A DNA stretch of 64,000 nt from Natronincola ferrireducens (GCF_900100845.1 NZ_FNFP01000002.1:372001-436000); one strand, 5' to 3'. Positions 1 through 9,400 are shown, counted from the stretch's first letter. Program-made: numbers and translations. Notes: generated from the letters alone by a model not told the origin.

Positions 1-98
1 ATATCAATGATTAATCCCTTGATGTTTTTTGCCTTTAATTTTTCTAGGTCTAGATGTAGTATAGATTCTACATATAAGTCTGGTGTCAAAAGCTTCAT
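1..98 (-). CDS. YqeG-like HAD IIIA phosphatase, N-terminal part
   Basis: The gene runs off the left edge, so only about 32 N-terminal residues are visible. They begin MKLLTPDLYVESI and end KNIKGLIID, which is how YqeG-family HAD phosphatases start; the next residues would carry the DxDxT nucleophile motif. The ATG is at 98, preceded by a good ribosome binding site (GAGGTGA, about 104-111 on the complementary strand). The family call rests on this short stretch and on recall of the family, so it is probable rather than certain. Confidence 0.65.
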   Translation of the reverse strand, partial: MKLLTPDLYVESILHLDLEKLKAKNIKGLIID

Positions 99-433
99 TA
101 AATATCACCTCATTGTATTTTCATCATTTCCTTACATGATTATCTTTATAGTTATTATTTGAGAAAACTACAAAATTTAAACCAACTTATTGAGGAACTC
201 AGGTCATATAGAGAATTTCACAATATTTTATAACTCTAGATTCCTTCTATTATAGCATATATTTTATGGAAAATATTTCACCGTTGTAAATAATTTACCA
301 TGGGGAAAGTTATTATTTTTATTATATTGCCGTGGGAATAAGTAAATTTCAACATTTTTAGCTTTTTTTTGCTTTGTTTTTCCAGTAAATCTATATTTAT
401 TATCATTTCGACAGTAAATTTTCCCAAAAAAAT
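99..433. other. Intergenic region, no gene seen
   Basis: This AT-rich stretch lies between sigK and the yqeG-like gene, both on the minus strand. It presumably holds the promoter of the latter. I see no convincing open frame, RNA or repeat in it. Confidence 0.5.
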
Positions 434-459
434 ATCTAGACTTATAAATCTGTCTAGAT
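422..459 (-). terminator. Rho-independent terminator of sigK
   Basis: Read on the minus strand, ATCTAGAC and GTCTAGAT form an 8-bp stem around a 10-base loop (434-459), followed by ATTTTTTT. It lies just downstream of the sigK stop codon. Confidence 0.7.
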
Positions 460-477
460 GTTATAATTCCTCATTTA

Positions 478-1188
478 TTAATTATGGTCAAAGGCTTTAT
501 ACAGTTTTTTTATGGCTCTTTTTTCAATTCTTGAAACATAGGATCTGGATATCCCTAGCATCTTTGCTATTTCTCGCTGGGTTTTACTACCTCCATTACA
601 TATGCCGTATCTAAGCTCTAAAACCATCAGTTCCCGCTTTTTTAATACACTGGCCATTTTTTTATAGAGCTTTTTAATCTGTATTTTAAGTTCTACCTCG
701 TTCAACACCTCATCGGGCTCTGTCCCCAAAATATCAATTAAGGAAATTTCATTGCCCTCTCGATCTACACCAATAGGATCCTGTAGGGATACTTCTGTTT
801 TTACTTTTTTATTGGCTCGGATCGTCATGAGGATCTCATTTTCTATACATCGTGCAGCATAAGTAGCTAGTCTAGTTCCTTTGTTTCTGTTAAAGGTGGT
901 AATCCCTTTAATTAATCCAATTGTTCCTATGGAAATTAAATCATCGGTATCACATCCGATATTCCCATACTTTTTTGCAATATGGGCTACTAATCGAAGA
1001 TTTCTTTCTACAAGTATATTTCTAGCTTCCTCATCTCCTACCTCAAATCGTTCTAGGTACATTTCTTCCTCCTCCGGCGTCAGCGGTTGAGGAAAAGAAA
1101 TGTTGCTGGATATATAAGACACACCTAATAGAAATGGTTTTATCATATTTGTAGCTATCTCTGTCAATAAAACCAACATATCTATCAT
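478..1188 (-). CDS. sigK: RNA polymerase sporulation sigma factor, pro-sigma-K
   Basis: This 236-residue sigma-70-family factor directs late mother-cell transcription during sporulation (coat and spore maturation genes). Residues 1 to about 20 are a hydrophobic pro-sequence ending in FLLGVSYISSN, the type removed by the membrane protease SpoIVFB in Bacillus. The mature part begins near FPQPL and contains region 2 (RNLRLVAHIAKKY, DLISIGTIGLIKGI, TYAARCIENEI) and a C-terminal helix-turn-helix (TQREIAKMLGISRSYVSRIEKR). The gene is continuous, with no skin-type prophage insertion. The ATG follows a GGGGG-rich ribosome binding site. A dispersed repeat lies upstream. Confidence 0.97.
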   Translation of the reverse strand: MIDMLVLLTEIATNMIKPFLLGVSYISSNISFPQPLTPEEEEMYLERFEVGDEEARNILVERNLRLVAHIAKKYGNIGCDTDDLISIGTIGLIKGITTFNRNKGTRLATYAARCIENEILMTIRANKKVKTEVSLQDPIGVDREGNEISLIDILGTEPDEVLNEVELKIQIKKLYKKMASVLKKRELMVLELRYGICNGGSKTQREIAKMLGISRSYVSRIEKRAIKKLYKAFDHN

Positions 1189-1302
1189 CCCCCTTTAAAA
1201 CCTATACAATAGGTCACTTTAAATAATATGTTTTAAAATGCCTATATGTGCATGTACGTTGATAAATTGGGGATGTCTGTGTCGGTCTTTTTTAAATTTT
1301 TA

Positions 1303-1401
1303 GTTCTGTTAAAGGCTATTGTTAGTTTTTACATTCTATGAATTCTTGAATTCTGTCGTAGTTTTATTTATACAATATCAACATCTATGTTTAACATGGC
1401 C
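1303..1401 (-). repeat. Dispersed ~100-bp repeat, copy A
   Basis: Read on the minus strand it starts GGCCATGTTAAACATAGATG and ends with CAATAGCCTTTAACAGAAC. It matches copy B (6262-6360) almost throughout, including the central ATAAATAAAACTA and CAGAATTCAAGAATT. The ends are imperfect inverted repeats. It occupies the gap between the PBP gene and sigK. See copies B to E. Confidence 0.85.
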
Positions 1402-1414
1402 TAATATTTTGCCA

Positions 1415-3088
1415 TTAGTAGCCTACTGCCATCATTTTTTCTAGTATTTTCTGGAAGACAGGAACTGCCACTGCTCCTCCTGAGCCCCCCTCTTGTATAA
1501 GAACAGTTATAGCGTATTCAGGGTGAGTTGCAGGATAGTAGCCTGTAAACCATGCATGTAATACTGTATTGCCCCTTTTAGCTGCTTGAGCTGTTCCAGT
1601 TTTCCCAGCAGTAGTTTTAGCCAACTGACCTATATTTTTTCCAGTTCCCTCCATCATTACAGTCTCCATTAGCTTTTGTAATTGTTTAGCATTTTTTTGT
1701 GATAATACCCTATAACTATCTTTTGTATCAAAGGTTTCAAGGATTTCATAGTTATTTAAAATATCCTTTAATATATGGAGGTTTTTTTTCATACCGTTGT
1801 TTGCTATGATTTGTGTCATTTGATTTACTTGGAGGGGGGTAACCTCGATGGTTCCTTGTCCTATAGCTATGTTGCCAATAGCAGGTCCTAGTAAGTGATC
1901 TCCACTAGGTAAATTCCCTATTTCTTCTTCCTGCAATCCTATATCTATTTTTTCACCAAATCCAAATCTTTTAGCAGCTTCTATAATGCTTTCTGCCCCA
2001 AGCTTCTGACCTAATTGTATAAAAACGGAATTGCAGGATTCTGCAAAGGCCTTCTCAAATGTAATTTCACCATTACCATCTCTATTGTGGGCATTACATC
2101 GAATTTCTATATTCCCAATCTGTTCCGACCCTGTGCAATAAAAAGTCTCTTCTAATGCAACCATTTCCTTTTCTATCGCTGCCGCTGCTACAACAATTTT
2201 AAATATAGACCCTGGTGGAAAGGTCATTTGTATTCCTTTATTAAATAACTCATCTCCACTGCTCTCAATATGCTTAGCTATCGTATTGGGATTATAATTG
2301 GGCCTGCTAACCATAGCCAATATTTCCCCAGTTTCAACATTAGATATAATAATGGCTCCCTCTTTATGCTCTTGATCCATTACCTCCTCAGCAATTTTTT
2401 GTAGGAGATAGTCAATGGTTAATCTTATATCCTTTTGTCCTAAGGGCGAACTGACAACAGAAAATCCTTCTCCAGGCAAAAAACGTTTTCTTCCATCTAA
2501 TGTAGCTGCTAAAATTTGGGTAGGGGTTCCCATTAATAGATGATCTAGAGACTTTTCAAGACCTGCCATTCCTTTCTTGTCTACTTGATTTATATAGCCG
2601 ATGACATGGGTCAATACAGGATAATTTTCATAACGCTGTCTTTTGTCAACAATAAATAATCCCCTCGTATTTAAAATTCTTCTATCCTGCCAATCTATTT
2701 CTTCAGTAATTGGTATTTCGATGGGGTAACTGGCATAACCGATTCTATAACCAAGATGAACTGGATTTTCCCCAGTAATTTGGCTCAAAAAATCTAAACC
2801 CTCCTCATTTACAACAAATAATTGAGGAAAGATAACTGCAATTTTTTTGTTGTTTCTATCGGTTAAGGGAATAAAATTACGATCAAAAAGGATACCTCTG
2901 CCGCTGTTTATAGGAATATTTAATTGTCTCTGTCGATTAACTTCTTTTACATAAAAATCATGTCTCAGAACCTGTATGTAAAATAGTCTGCCTATCAGTA
3001 ATAGAACAATGATAGAATAGAGAGCTCCAATAAACAATAATCTTTTTATGTAAACTTTTTCTGTCTGGTTTCTTTTTTCTTTCCTCAT
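1415..3088 (-). CDS. Class B penicillin-binding protein (PBP2/SpoVD-like transpeptidase)
   Basis: A membrane-anchored peptidoglycan D,D-transpeptidase. One N-terminal membrane segment (LLFIGALYSIIVLLLIGRL) is followed by the PBP dimerisation domain (residues about 45-200) and the transpeptidase domain. The active-site motifs are visible: SIFK near residue 294, SCN about 55 residues later, and KTGT near residue 496. The frame stays open to 3175, but the ATG at 3088 has a clear ribosome binding site (GGGGAGTT) whereas the upstream starts lie inside udk, so I use 3088 (557 residues). I cannot tell whether it serves elongation, division or spore cortex synthesis. Confidence 0.9.
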   Translation of the reverse strand: MRKEKRNQTEKVYIKRLLFIGALYSIIVLLLIGRLFYIQVLRHDFYVKEVNRQRQLNIPINSGRGILFDRNFIPLTDRNNKKIAVIFPQLFVVNEEGLDFLSQITGENPVHLGYRIGYASYPIEIPITEEIDWQDRRILNTRGLFIVDKRQRYENYPVLTHVIGYINQVDKKGMAGLEKSLDHLLMGTPTQILAATLDGRKRFLPGEGFSVVSSPLGQKDIRLTIDYLLQKIAEEVMDQEHKEGAIIISNVETGEILAMVSRPNYNPNTIAKHIESSGDELFNKGIQMTFPPGSIFKIVVAAAAIEKEMVALEETFYCTGSEQIGNIEIRCNAHNRDGNGEITFEKAFAESCNSVFIQLGQKLGAESIIEAAKRFGFGEKIDIGLQEEEIGNLPSGDHLLGPAIGNIAIGQGTIEVTPLQVNQMTQIIANNGMKKNLHILKDILNNYEILETFDTKDSYRVLSQKNAKQLQKLMETVMMEGTGKNIGQLAKTTAGKTGTAQAAKRGNTVLHAWFTGYYPATHPEYAITVLIQEGGSGGAVAVPVFQKILEKMMAVGY

Positions 3089-3146
3089 AAAAAACTCCCC
3101 TGCATATTTTTTAGTAGTATCACCAAATATACAGGAGATTAAACGA

Positions 3147-3782
3147 TTACTTACTTTTACTTCTTTCATTAACAATAGATTGAATTTTTGTCACAATAAT
3201 ATCGATTGCTACTTGATTAAAACCACCCTCAGGAATAATGATGTCAGCATATTTTTTATTGGGCTCAACAAATTGAAGGTGGGCTGGTCTTACAGTTGTT
3301 AAGTATTGATCGATTACTGATTCTAAGGTTCTGCCCCTATCTTTTATATCTCTAACAATTCTTCTTATAATTCTTACATCAGCATCGGTATCTACAAATA
3401 TTTTGATATCCAGCATACTTCTTAGTTTTGGATCTTCTAATAGCATAATTCCTTCCAATATAATAATATCCTTTGGCTCCACTAATTCTGTTTCTTTCTT
3501 TCGGGTATGCTGTTCAAAATCATAAATGGGTTTGTCTATGGATTGGTTTTTTAGTAATCTAGTTAGATGTTGAATAAGAAGTTCTGTATCAAAGGCTAAA
3601 GGATGATCATAATTTGTTGTTACTCTTTCCTCAAATGTTAGGTTGGATTGATCTTTATAATAGGAATCCTGCTGAATAATGGCAATATTTTTTTCTGGCT
3701 GACTTTTAAATATGGCTCTGGCAACAGTACTTTTTCCCGACCCTGTCCCCCCAGTAATCCCAATAAGAATCGGTCTATTCAC
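3147..3782 (-). CDS. udk: Uridine kinase
   Basis: Phosphorylates uridine and cytidine to UMP and CMP in pyrimidine salvage. The 211-residue protein has the P-loop GGTGSGKST at residues 10-18, the DSYYKD segment and NYDHPLAFD, and a central LEGIMLL, all typical of bacterial Udk; its length is also typical. Its start overlaps the end of trhP by 8 bases, indicating translational coupling within trmR-trhP-udk, an order also found in Bacillus subtilis. Confidence 0.96.
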   Translation of the reverse strand: MNRPILIGITGGTGSGKSTVARAIFKSQPEKNIAIIQQDSYYKDQSNLTFEERVTTNYDHPLAFDTELLIQHLTRLLKNQSIDKPIYDFEQHTRKKETELVEPKDIIILEGIMLLEDPKLRSMLDIKIFVDTDADVRIIRRIVRDIKDRGRTLESVIDQYLTTVRPAHLQFVEPNKKYADIIIPEGGFNQVAIDIIVTKIQSIVNERSKSK

Positions 3783-5016
3783 TTTCCTCTTCCTCTCTTT
3801 CTTTTCTAAGTATATAATAGGGCTCTAGCTTCTCTTGTACTTTAAATTTAACGATTTGCTTAGGATGGGGTGCTACTTCTATTTTATTGCCTTCCTGATC
3901 CCACATCTCTTCAATGGTCATATGAATGACTTTTTCATGGGGACCTATAATTTCAATTTTATCCCCTGCAAAAAACCGATTTCTTTGCTGTATAGTAGCT
4001 ATTTGGTTTTTTTCGTCATAGTCCTGTACAATCCCTATAAAATTATACCCTCTTACATAGGATTTGTCACCATAAATATGTTCTTCATGTCCGGGCTTGT
4101 CTAGATAAAACCCAGTTGTAAAGTCACGGTGACTGGCTTTTTTTATTTCCTCTAGCAATTGTTGGGAACATTGCCATCCTTCAGGATTTTTATAATAGCT
4201 GTCAATCGCCAAGCGATAAGCCCTCACGATTGTAGCTACATAATAGGTGGTCTTCATTCTACCTTCTATTTTTAAGCTGTTAATTCCAGATTTGATGATT
4301 TCAGGAATATATTCAATCATACATAGGTCTTTGGAGTTCATAATGTAGGTGCCATGTTCACCCTCTATAATAGGCATATATTCTCCAGGTCTTTTTTCCT
4401 CCACCAAATAGTAATTCCATCTACATGGATGGGCGCACTCTCCACGGTTAGCATCCCTCCCAGCCATATAATTACTTAATAAACATCTTCCAGAGTAGGA
4501 TATACACATGGCTCCATGGATAAAGGCCTCTAATTCTAAGTCCTCAGGAATATTTCTCCGTATTTCTTCTATTTCATCAAAGGATAGCTCCCTTGCCAGT
4601 ACAACCCGTGAGGCCCCTAAGCTATGCCAAAAATTTACCGTACTATAGTTGGTGTTGTTTGCTTGGGTGCTTATGTGGATTTCCATATTAGGGACAGTTT
4701 CCTTGACAATGGCGAAGGTCCCAGGGTCTGATACGATTACAGCATCCACCCCTATCGTTTCTATTTCCTTTAAATACTTAGGAAGCTCCTTTAAATCATC
4801 GTTATGGGGTATGATATTGGCGGTGACGAAAACCTTTACACCTCTTTGATGGGCAAAATCAATACCCTCCTTTAATTCTTCTAGGGTAAAGTTTTTCGCT
4901 GAAGCCCTTAACCCAAAGATTTGCCCTCCTACATATACAGCATCAGCACCGTAGATAACCGCCGCCTTTAATCGTTCTAAATCTCCTGCAGGAGCTAATA
5001 ATTCAACCTTTTTCAT
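3775..5016 (-). CDS. trhP: U32-family tRNA uridine-34 hydroxylation protein TrhP
   Basis: This 413-residue U32 'peptidase' family protein starts [19 protein letters not shown]. The family cysteines appear in [23 protein letters not shown] (around residues 176-198, given here as two motifs: GRCLLSN and ECAHPC). Members with this architecture (TrhP/YrrO) are known to be needed for prephenate-dependent formation of 5-hydroxyuridine at the tRNA wobble position, not proteolysis. The gene stops just before udk and lies 2 bases after trmR, whose product methylates the same nucleoside, which supports this role. It may be annotated elsewhere simply as peptidase U32. Confidence 0.88.
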   Translation of the reverse strand: MKKVELLAPAGDLERLKAAVIYGADAVYVGGQIFGLRASAKNFTLEELKEGIDFAHQRGVKVFVTANIIPHNDDLKELPKYLKEIETIGVDAVIVSDPGTFAIVKETVPNMEIHISTQANNTNYSTVNFWHSLGASRVVLARELSFDEIEEIRRNIPEDLELEAFIHGAMCISYSGRCLLSNYMAGRDANRGECAHPCRWNYYLVEEKRPGEYMPIIEGEHGTYIMNSKDLCMIEYIPEIIKSGINSLKIEGRMKTTYYVATIVRAYRLAIDSYYKNPEGWQCSQQLLEEIKKASHRDFTTGFYLDKPGHEEHIYGDKSYVRGYNFIGIVQDYDEKNQIATIQQRNRFFAGDKIEIIGPHEKVIHMTIEEMWDQEGNKIEVAPHPKQIVKFKVQEKLEPYYILRKEREEEESE

Positions 5017-5018
5017 CG

Positions 5019-5672
5019 TTATTCCTCCAACCTTCTATAACTTATGGCTACACCATCACCAATAGGGATAATGGTGGTGTCTAATTGAGGGTGATTGCAT
5101 ATATAATGTAGATAATCCCTCATTCTATTAACAATTGTCCTTTTCCTTCTTATAACTAGGTCATCATTGGCGACCATACCTTTAAATAATATATTATCAG
5201 AAACTAAGATGCCACCAACCTTTAGTGAATCTATACAATTGTTCAGCATTTCCTTATAATGTCCTTTAGCACCATCTAAAAAAATGAGATCATATTTACT
5301 GTCTAGGAAGTTTAAAACCTCCTGAGCATCTCCCTGTATCACTTGAATATTGTTAGTGAAATCAGCCTTTTTTATATTGTTTCTAGCCTTCTCTACCCTT
5401 TCACTATCCCGTTCTATTGTTGTAACATGACAATCCTCTCCTGCCGCTTGACAAAGGAGGATGGTGGAGTAGCCTATAGCGGTTCCAACCTCTAATATTT
5501 TTTTGCTTCTAGAGGTTTTAGTAATTACCTTTAATAGGGCTGCTACTTCCTTGTGCACAATAGGAATATGGTTTTCGATAGCATAGTGCTGTATTTCCTT
5601 TAATAACCCCTTATCTTCTGGCAATAACTCTCTAATATATTCTTCTACATATTCTTCTGTAATATTACTCAC
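5019..5672 (-). CDS. trmR: tRNA 5-hydroxyuridine methyltransferase, O-methyltransferase family
   Basis: A 217-residue class I SAM-dependent O-methyltransferase. The SAM-binding loop is visible as ILEVGTAIGYSTILL (about residues 59-73) and a metal/substrate region as LIFLDGAKGHY. Bacillus TrmR (YrrM) methylates 5-hydroxyuridine 34 to 5-methoxyuridine in tRNA. The placement directly before trhP and udk matches the Bacillus order, so I assign TrmR rather than a generic catechol-type methyltransferase. The start appears to be GTG, with AAAGGAG about 10 bases upstream. Confidence 0.87.
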   Translation of the reverse strand: MSNITEEYVEEYIRELLPEDKGLLKEIQHYAIENHIPIVHKEVAALLKVITKTSRSKKILEVGTAIGYSTILLCQAAGEDCHVTTIERDSERVEKARNNIKKADFTNNIQVIQGDAQEVLNFLDSKYDLIFLDGAKGHYKEMLNNCIDSLKVGGILVSDNILFKGMVANDDLVIRRKRTIVNRMRDYLHYICNHPQLDTTIIPIGDGVAISYRRLEE

Positions 5673-5804
5673 TTCTTTACAACTCCTTTGTTAACAAATA
5701 ACATTTTAAAATCTATTGTTGTTTTAGGGTTTTTGCTTTCTATGTCAATGGCAGCTTGTCCATTTATTTTCTAATCTATTATATGATCCTCAACAAAAAT
5801 TTAC

Positions 5805-5827
5805 AAGGTAGCCCTAAAAGCTACCTT
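5805..5827 (-). terminator. Possible terminator after the YlbF-family gene
   Basis: AAGGTAGC and GCTACCTT form an 8-bp stem with a 7-base loop immediately 3' of the gene. The T-run that follows on the minus strand is interrupted, so termination is likely but not assured. Confidence 0.5.
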
Positions 5828-5834
5828 TTGTCAT

Positions 5835-6182
5835 TTATTGTTCAAAACCGCTCATATCTAAATTTAGAGCTTCACCTAATATTTTGTAGATATCCCCCAT
5901 CATTTGGGTTAATCTATACTCTGCACCTAACAATTCACTAATTAGAGGGTTTTCTACTAATTTATTGTATAGGCTTTGCAATTCTTGAATTTTATATTCC
6001 TCCACCTGCTGACCCAACATCTGCATTTTTTGAACTTCCAATTGATGCTTACGAAAACCATCCAGCATATTTTTAGATTGTGGATCTGATTTTACCTTTT
6101 CCTCCAGTGCTTTATATTGTTGATATTCGCTGCTTTCTTTTAAGGATCTTGCCAATTGGTGGGCATAATCATAGACATTCAT
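5835..6182 (-). CDS. YlbF/YmcA family protein
   Basis: A 115-residue, almost fully helical, charged protein beginning MNVYDYAHQLARSLKESSEY, a typical YlbF/YmcA (DUF964) start. In Bacillus the paralogues YlbF, YmcA and YaaT form a complex that modulates RNase Y and hence mRNA decay, biofilm formation and sporulation. Which paralogue this corresponds to is not clear. It stands alone between trmR and the LysO genes with its own ribosome binding site (GGAGGTT). Confidence 0.82.
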   Translation of the reverse strand: MNVYDYAHQLARSLKESSEYQQYKALEEKVKSDPQSKNMLDGFRKHQLEVQKMQMLGQQVEEYKIQELQSLYNKLVENPLISELLGAEYRLTQMMGDIYKILGEALNLDMSGFEQ

Positions 6183-6261
6183 ACAATAATAACCTCCTAT
6201 TTATTTTATATATTTAGCAACAGTATATACTTATGTTCATCTAGTTGATTCTATTTCTAAA

Positions 6262-6360
6262 GGCTATGTTAAAGATAGATATTGATATTATATAAATAAA
6301 ACTATGACAGAATTCAAGAATTTATAGAATGGGAAAATCAACAATAGCCTTTAACAGAGC
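6262..6360 (+). repeat. Dispersed ~100-bp repeat, copy B
   Basis: Begins GGCTATGTTAAAGATAGATA and ends CAACAATAGCCTTTAACAGA. The two ends are imperfect inverted repeats. Nearly the same sequence occurs as copy A (opposite orientation) and copy C. It lies between the YlbF-family and lysO genes. Confidence 0.85.
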
Positions 6361-6392
6361 TTTTCTAAAAAAATCATAGGATCTAAGGTTTG

Positions 6393-6992
6393 CTATTTCA
6401 GTACTACCATTAAAGTAGGTACTAAAACAGGTACCATAGAAGATAGTATGACTCCTGTAATAAAGGATATAACAGCTATATTGCCGTCGGTGGATCTTGA
6501 AATAACCGGCAGGGCTGTATCCATAGCGGTGGCCCCTGCAGGTGCTATAGATTCCAGTTTGCCTATGTATTTTGCTACAAAGGGGATGGTTATTAAAGCA
6601 ATGACTTCTCTGGTAACATTTGTAATAAAGGCCAATGCTCCTAACTCAGAACTATGCTTTGATAATTCAATAGCCGATAAGGAATACCATCCAAAGCCTG
6701 CGCCAATTGCCCCAGCTTCATTAATTGGAAGTTTAATCAATAAACCACCAGCAATGGCTCCAAGAATACTTCCCATAGCAATCATTAAAGGTATCAATAA
6801 TATTTTGAAGCCTAAGTTTTTTATCTTTTTTAAAATATTTCCTTGTTTACCAATATCTATTCCAACAAAGAAAAGTACTAAACATAGCCCTATATCAATT
6901 ATGATTCCCATATGGTCTCCTATACTCGGAGGAAATACAAAAAATCCTCCTGCAATTCCCAGTGCCACTGCTACCATAATTTTAACCGTCAT
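6393..6992 (-). CDS. lysO: LysO-family lysine exporter, C-terminal-domain protein
   Basis: A 199-residue membrane protein with about five to six hydrophobic segments (for example LVLFFVGIDIGKQG, LLIPLMIAMGSILGAIAGG and the C-terminal ISFITGVILSSMVPVLVP). GAIGAGFGWYSLSAIELS and AFITNVTREVI are typical of the LysO (DUF340) C-terminal half. LysO exports lysine in Escherichia coli as one chain of about 300 residues; here the two halves are separate overlapping genes. I saw no room for a lysine riboswitch in the 115-base gap upstream of the pair. Confidence 0.85.
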   Translation of the reverse strand: MTVKIMVAVALGIAGGFFVFPPSIGDHMGIIIDIGLCLVLFFVGIDIGKQGNILKKIKNLGFKILLIPLMIAMGSILGAIAGGLLIKLPINEAGAIGAGFGWYSLSAIELSKHSSELGALAFITNVTREVIALITIPFVAKYIGKLESIAPAGATAMDTALPVISRSTDGNIAVISFITGVILSSMVPVLVPTLMVVLK

Positions 6993-7281
6993 TTTTTATC
7001 CCTTCTTTCCCCTTAAGTACTTTTCCTGTCACAAGCTTTACTGCTAAAATGCTAAAAACAATTGAAAAAGTTGCTAATACAATGGATTGATAGCCTATCA
7101 CACCAAAATATTTTATAACGTCCTGATCTATACCTATATTAATCCCCATAATAAATAATAACAACAGTAAAGCATAGGTTTGGATATCCTCGATTTTTTC
7201 CATAAAAAAATTGCTTAATATATTTTTATAGCCAATGATGGCGCCTAAAACTAATATTAGCAAATAAAGTAAAATGTTCAT
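6982..7281 (-). CDS. LysO-family exporter, N-terminal-domain protein
   Basis: A 99-residue membrane protein with about three hydrophobic segments (LLYLLILVLGAIIGY, ALLLLLFIMGINIGI, SIVLATFSIVFSILAVKLV). The FIMGINIGID motif parallels FFVGIDIGK in the next gene, as expected from the inverted-repeat architecture of the family. Its stop overlaps the start of the C-terminal partner by 11 bases, so the two are almost certainly co-translated and form one transporter. Confidence 0.82.
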   Translation of the reverse strand: MNILLYLLILVLGAIIGYKNILSNFFMEKIEDIQTYALLLLLFIMGINIGIDQDVIKYFGVIGYQSIVLATFSIVFSILAVKLVTGKVLKGKEGIKNDG

Positions 7282-7360
7282 TACTTCACCCCCTCTTAAT
7301 AGAGTATACTACATCTAGATGGCTTTTTCCTACTGTCTTTTATATTTTGATGAAAATTTA

Positions 7361-7391
7361 ACCCCGTCATCTGTGGTTAAGATGACGGGGT
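7361..7391 (-). terminator. Terminator after RNase J
   Basis: ACCCCGTCATC and GATGACGGGGT form a perfect 11-bp GC-rich stem with a 9-base loop, 6 bases after the stop codon. The minus-strand T-tract beyond it is weak. Confidence 0.7.
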
Positions 7392-7396
7392 GTTGT

Positions 7397-9064
7397 TTAT
7401 ACCTCCATAATAACAGGTAAAATCATAGGTCTTCTCTTGGTTTTTGCATAAAGGAAATCTTTTAAAGCGTCTCTTATGGAGCTTTTTAGAATAGACCATT
7501 CTTTAATGTTTTGTTGTTCGCAATGCTCTAGAGCTCCCCTAACGATTTGTTTTGCTTCATCGATTAAGTCTTCTGATTCCCTTACATATACAAATCCTCT
7601 AGATATAATATCTGGACCTGCAGCAACCTTTCCGCCTTCTCTTGTAATGGTAACAACTACCACCATTAATCCATCTTCAGCAAGATGTTTTCGATCTCTT
7701 AAAACAATATTGCCTACATCTCCAACCCCTAATCCGTCTACTAAGACTGGTCCAGCAGGGACATTGCCTGCTAGCTTTCCATAGTCCTTGGTAATCTCTA
7801 CTACATTACCATTTTGTATGGTAAATATATTTTCTTTAGGCATACCTAAGTTTTCAGCTAATTTTGCATGTTGTTTTAGATGTCTAAATTCACCATGGAC
7901 TGGAATAAAATATTTGGGACTTGCTAGTTTATGCATTAATTTAAGTTCTTCTTGACAAGCATGGCCTGATACGTGTACATCTGCTAAGCTTTCATAAATG
8001 ACATCAGCACCTTTTTCAAATAATTGGTTAATTACTCTGCTGACTGTTTTTTCATTTCCAGGTATGGGGGTAGCTGAAATAATTACAGTATCTCCAGCCC
8101 GAATATCCAGTTTTCGATGGTCTGAGGTTGCCATTCTAGAGAGTCCAGCCATAGTTTCTCCTTGACTTCCTGTTGTGATGATGACAATTTCATGGTCTTC
8201 ATATTGATCTATATGATTTACGTCGATAATTAAACCATCGGGTATAATTAAATTCCCTAATTCTTCAGCCACTGCAACCACATTTACCATACTTCTTCCA
8301 GATACAACGATTTTTCTATTATGCTTATGGGCGGCATTAACAATTTGCTGTACCCGATGAACATTGGAGGCAAAGGTGGCCACGATAATTCTACTTCTGG
8401 TATTATTAAAAATATTTTCAAAGGTGGCTCCTACACTTCTTTCAGACATGGTTGTACCGGGTCTTTCTACATTGGTGCTATCAGCTAACATTAATAGAAC
8501 GCCTTTTTTTCCTAGCTCTGCTATTCTTTGAAGATCAATCATCTGTTCATCTATAGGTGTATAGTCTATTTTAAAGTCCCCTGTATGGAGAATTACACCT
8601 AAGGATGTATGAATAGCCAAGGCACACGCATCAGGAATACTATGACTGCTTCGTATAAATTCTACTTCAAAGCCTTGGATTTGTACTGTTTCTCCTGGTT
8701 CAACTCTTTGTAAATGAACATCTGATAATAGTTTATGTTCTCTTAATTTGTTTTCTACTAGTCCTAATGTCAATCGAGTTCCGTATACAGGCACATTTAT
8801 CTTTTTTAGAACATAGGGTAATGCTCCTATATGGTCCTCATGTCCATGGGTTAAAACAATGGCCTTTATTTTATCTTTGTTTTTCATGACATAGGTTATA
8901 TCGGGTATAACGATATCAATCCCCAACATTTCATCCTCTGGAAAACTTAATCCACAATCGATTATAATCATTTCATCTTTATATTCAATGATTGTCATAT
9001 TTTTTCCAATTTCCTTTAGCCCACCTAAAGGTATTACTCTAATTTTTGTAGGTTTTCTTCCCAA
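7397..9064 (-). CDS. Ribonuclease J
   Basis: A metallo-beta-lactamase/beta-CASP nuclease of 555 residues with 5'-3' exonuclease and endonuclease activity in mRNA decay and rRNA maturation. The zinc-binding signature HGHEDHIGALPYV is near residues 74-86, HTGDFKID follows, and the beta-CASP part contains GSQGETMAGLSRMA and SGHA. The length is typical of RnjA/RnjB. With only one copy in view I cannot say whether it is J1 or J2. A repeat (copy C) lies upstream. Confidence 0.95.
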   Translation of the reverse strand: MGRKPTKIRVIPLGGLKEIGKNMTIIEYKDEMIIIDCGLSFPEDEMLGIDIVIPDITYVMKNKDKIKAIVLTHGHEDHIGALPYVLKKINVPVYGTRLTLGLVENKLREHKLLSDVHLQRVEPGETVQIQGFEVEFIRSSHSIPDACALAIHTSLGVILHTGDFKIDYTPIDEQMIDLQRIAELGKKGVLLMLADSTNVERPGTTMSERSVGATFENIFNNTRSRIIVATFASNVHRVQQIVNAAHKHNRKIVVSGRSMVNVVAVAEELGNLIIPDGLIIDVNHIDQYEDHEIVIITTGSQGETMAGLSRMATSDHRKLDIRAGDTVIISATPIPGNEKTVSRVINQLFEKGADVIYESLADVHVSGHACQEELKLMHKLASPKYFIPVHGEFRHLKQHAKLAENLGMPKENIFTIQNGNVVEITKDYGKLAGNVPAGPVLVDGLGVGDVGNIVLRDRKHLAEDGLMVVVVTITREGGKVAAGPDIISRGFVYVRESEDLIDEAKQIVRGALEHCEQQNIKEWSILKSSIRDALKDFLYAKTKRRPMILPVIMEV

Positions 9065-9376
9065 AATAAGTCACTCCTTTTTCATTTCTACATAATTTAT
9101 CTTTTTTATATCATGCCCGTCCATAAACAATTTTGTTATAGGTGAACAACATATCTGTTTATTATAAAACCCACTCTTTTTTAATTCTAGGCTATGTTAA
9201 GGATAGATGTTGCTATTGTATAAATAAAACTATGACAGAATTAAAAAATTCATAGGATGAGAAAATCAACAATAGCGCTTAACAGAACCTAATTTTATAT
9301 TAATATTTGATATATGTATTTTGTCCTAAAGAATGTAGTTTTAAAAGTCTAGTAAAAAATATTATAACATAGATAA
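9065..9376. other. Intergenic region containing repeat copy C
   Basis: The gap between fur-like and RNase J genes is filled mainly by the dispersed repeat (9189-9288). The remaining AT-rich bases probably carry the RNase J promoter. I see no open frame. Confidence 0.5.
9189..9290 (+). repeat. Dispersed ~100-bp repeat, copy C
   Basis: Starts TAGGCTATGTTAAGGATAG and ends CGCTTAACAGAACCTA. The outer bases TAGG/CCTA are symmetrical, and 17 of the 25 terminal bases match when one end is inverted. The core ATAAATAAAACTATGACAGA is shared with copies A and B. The flanking TA is compatible with a TA target duplication. Confidence 0.85.
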
Positions 9377-9400
9377 AGTCTTGCAGAAATCTGCAAGACT
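9377..9400 (-). terminator. Terminator of the Fur-family gene
   Basis: AGTCTTGCAG and CTGCAAGACT form a perfect 10-bp stem with a 4-base loop overlapping the stop codon, followed on the minus strand by TTTATCT. Confidence 0.7.

Noticed and set aside
478-1188. A skin-type prophage interrupting sigK
   Set aside because: The coding sequence is continuous from pro-sequence to the helix-turn-helix and no recombinase lies nearby.
6448-7047. Long plus-strand frame opposite the lysO genes
   Set aside because: It is the antisense of membrane-protein codons, has biased composition, and no ribosome binding site; the minus-strand genes are clearly real.
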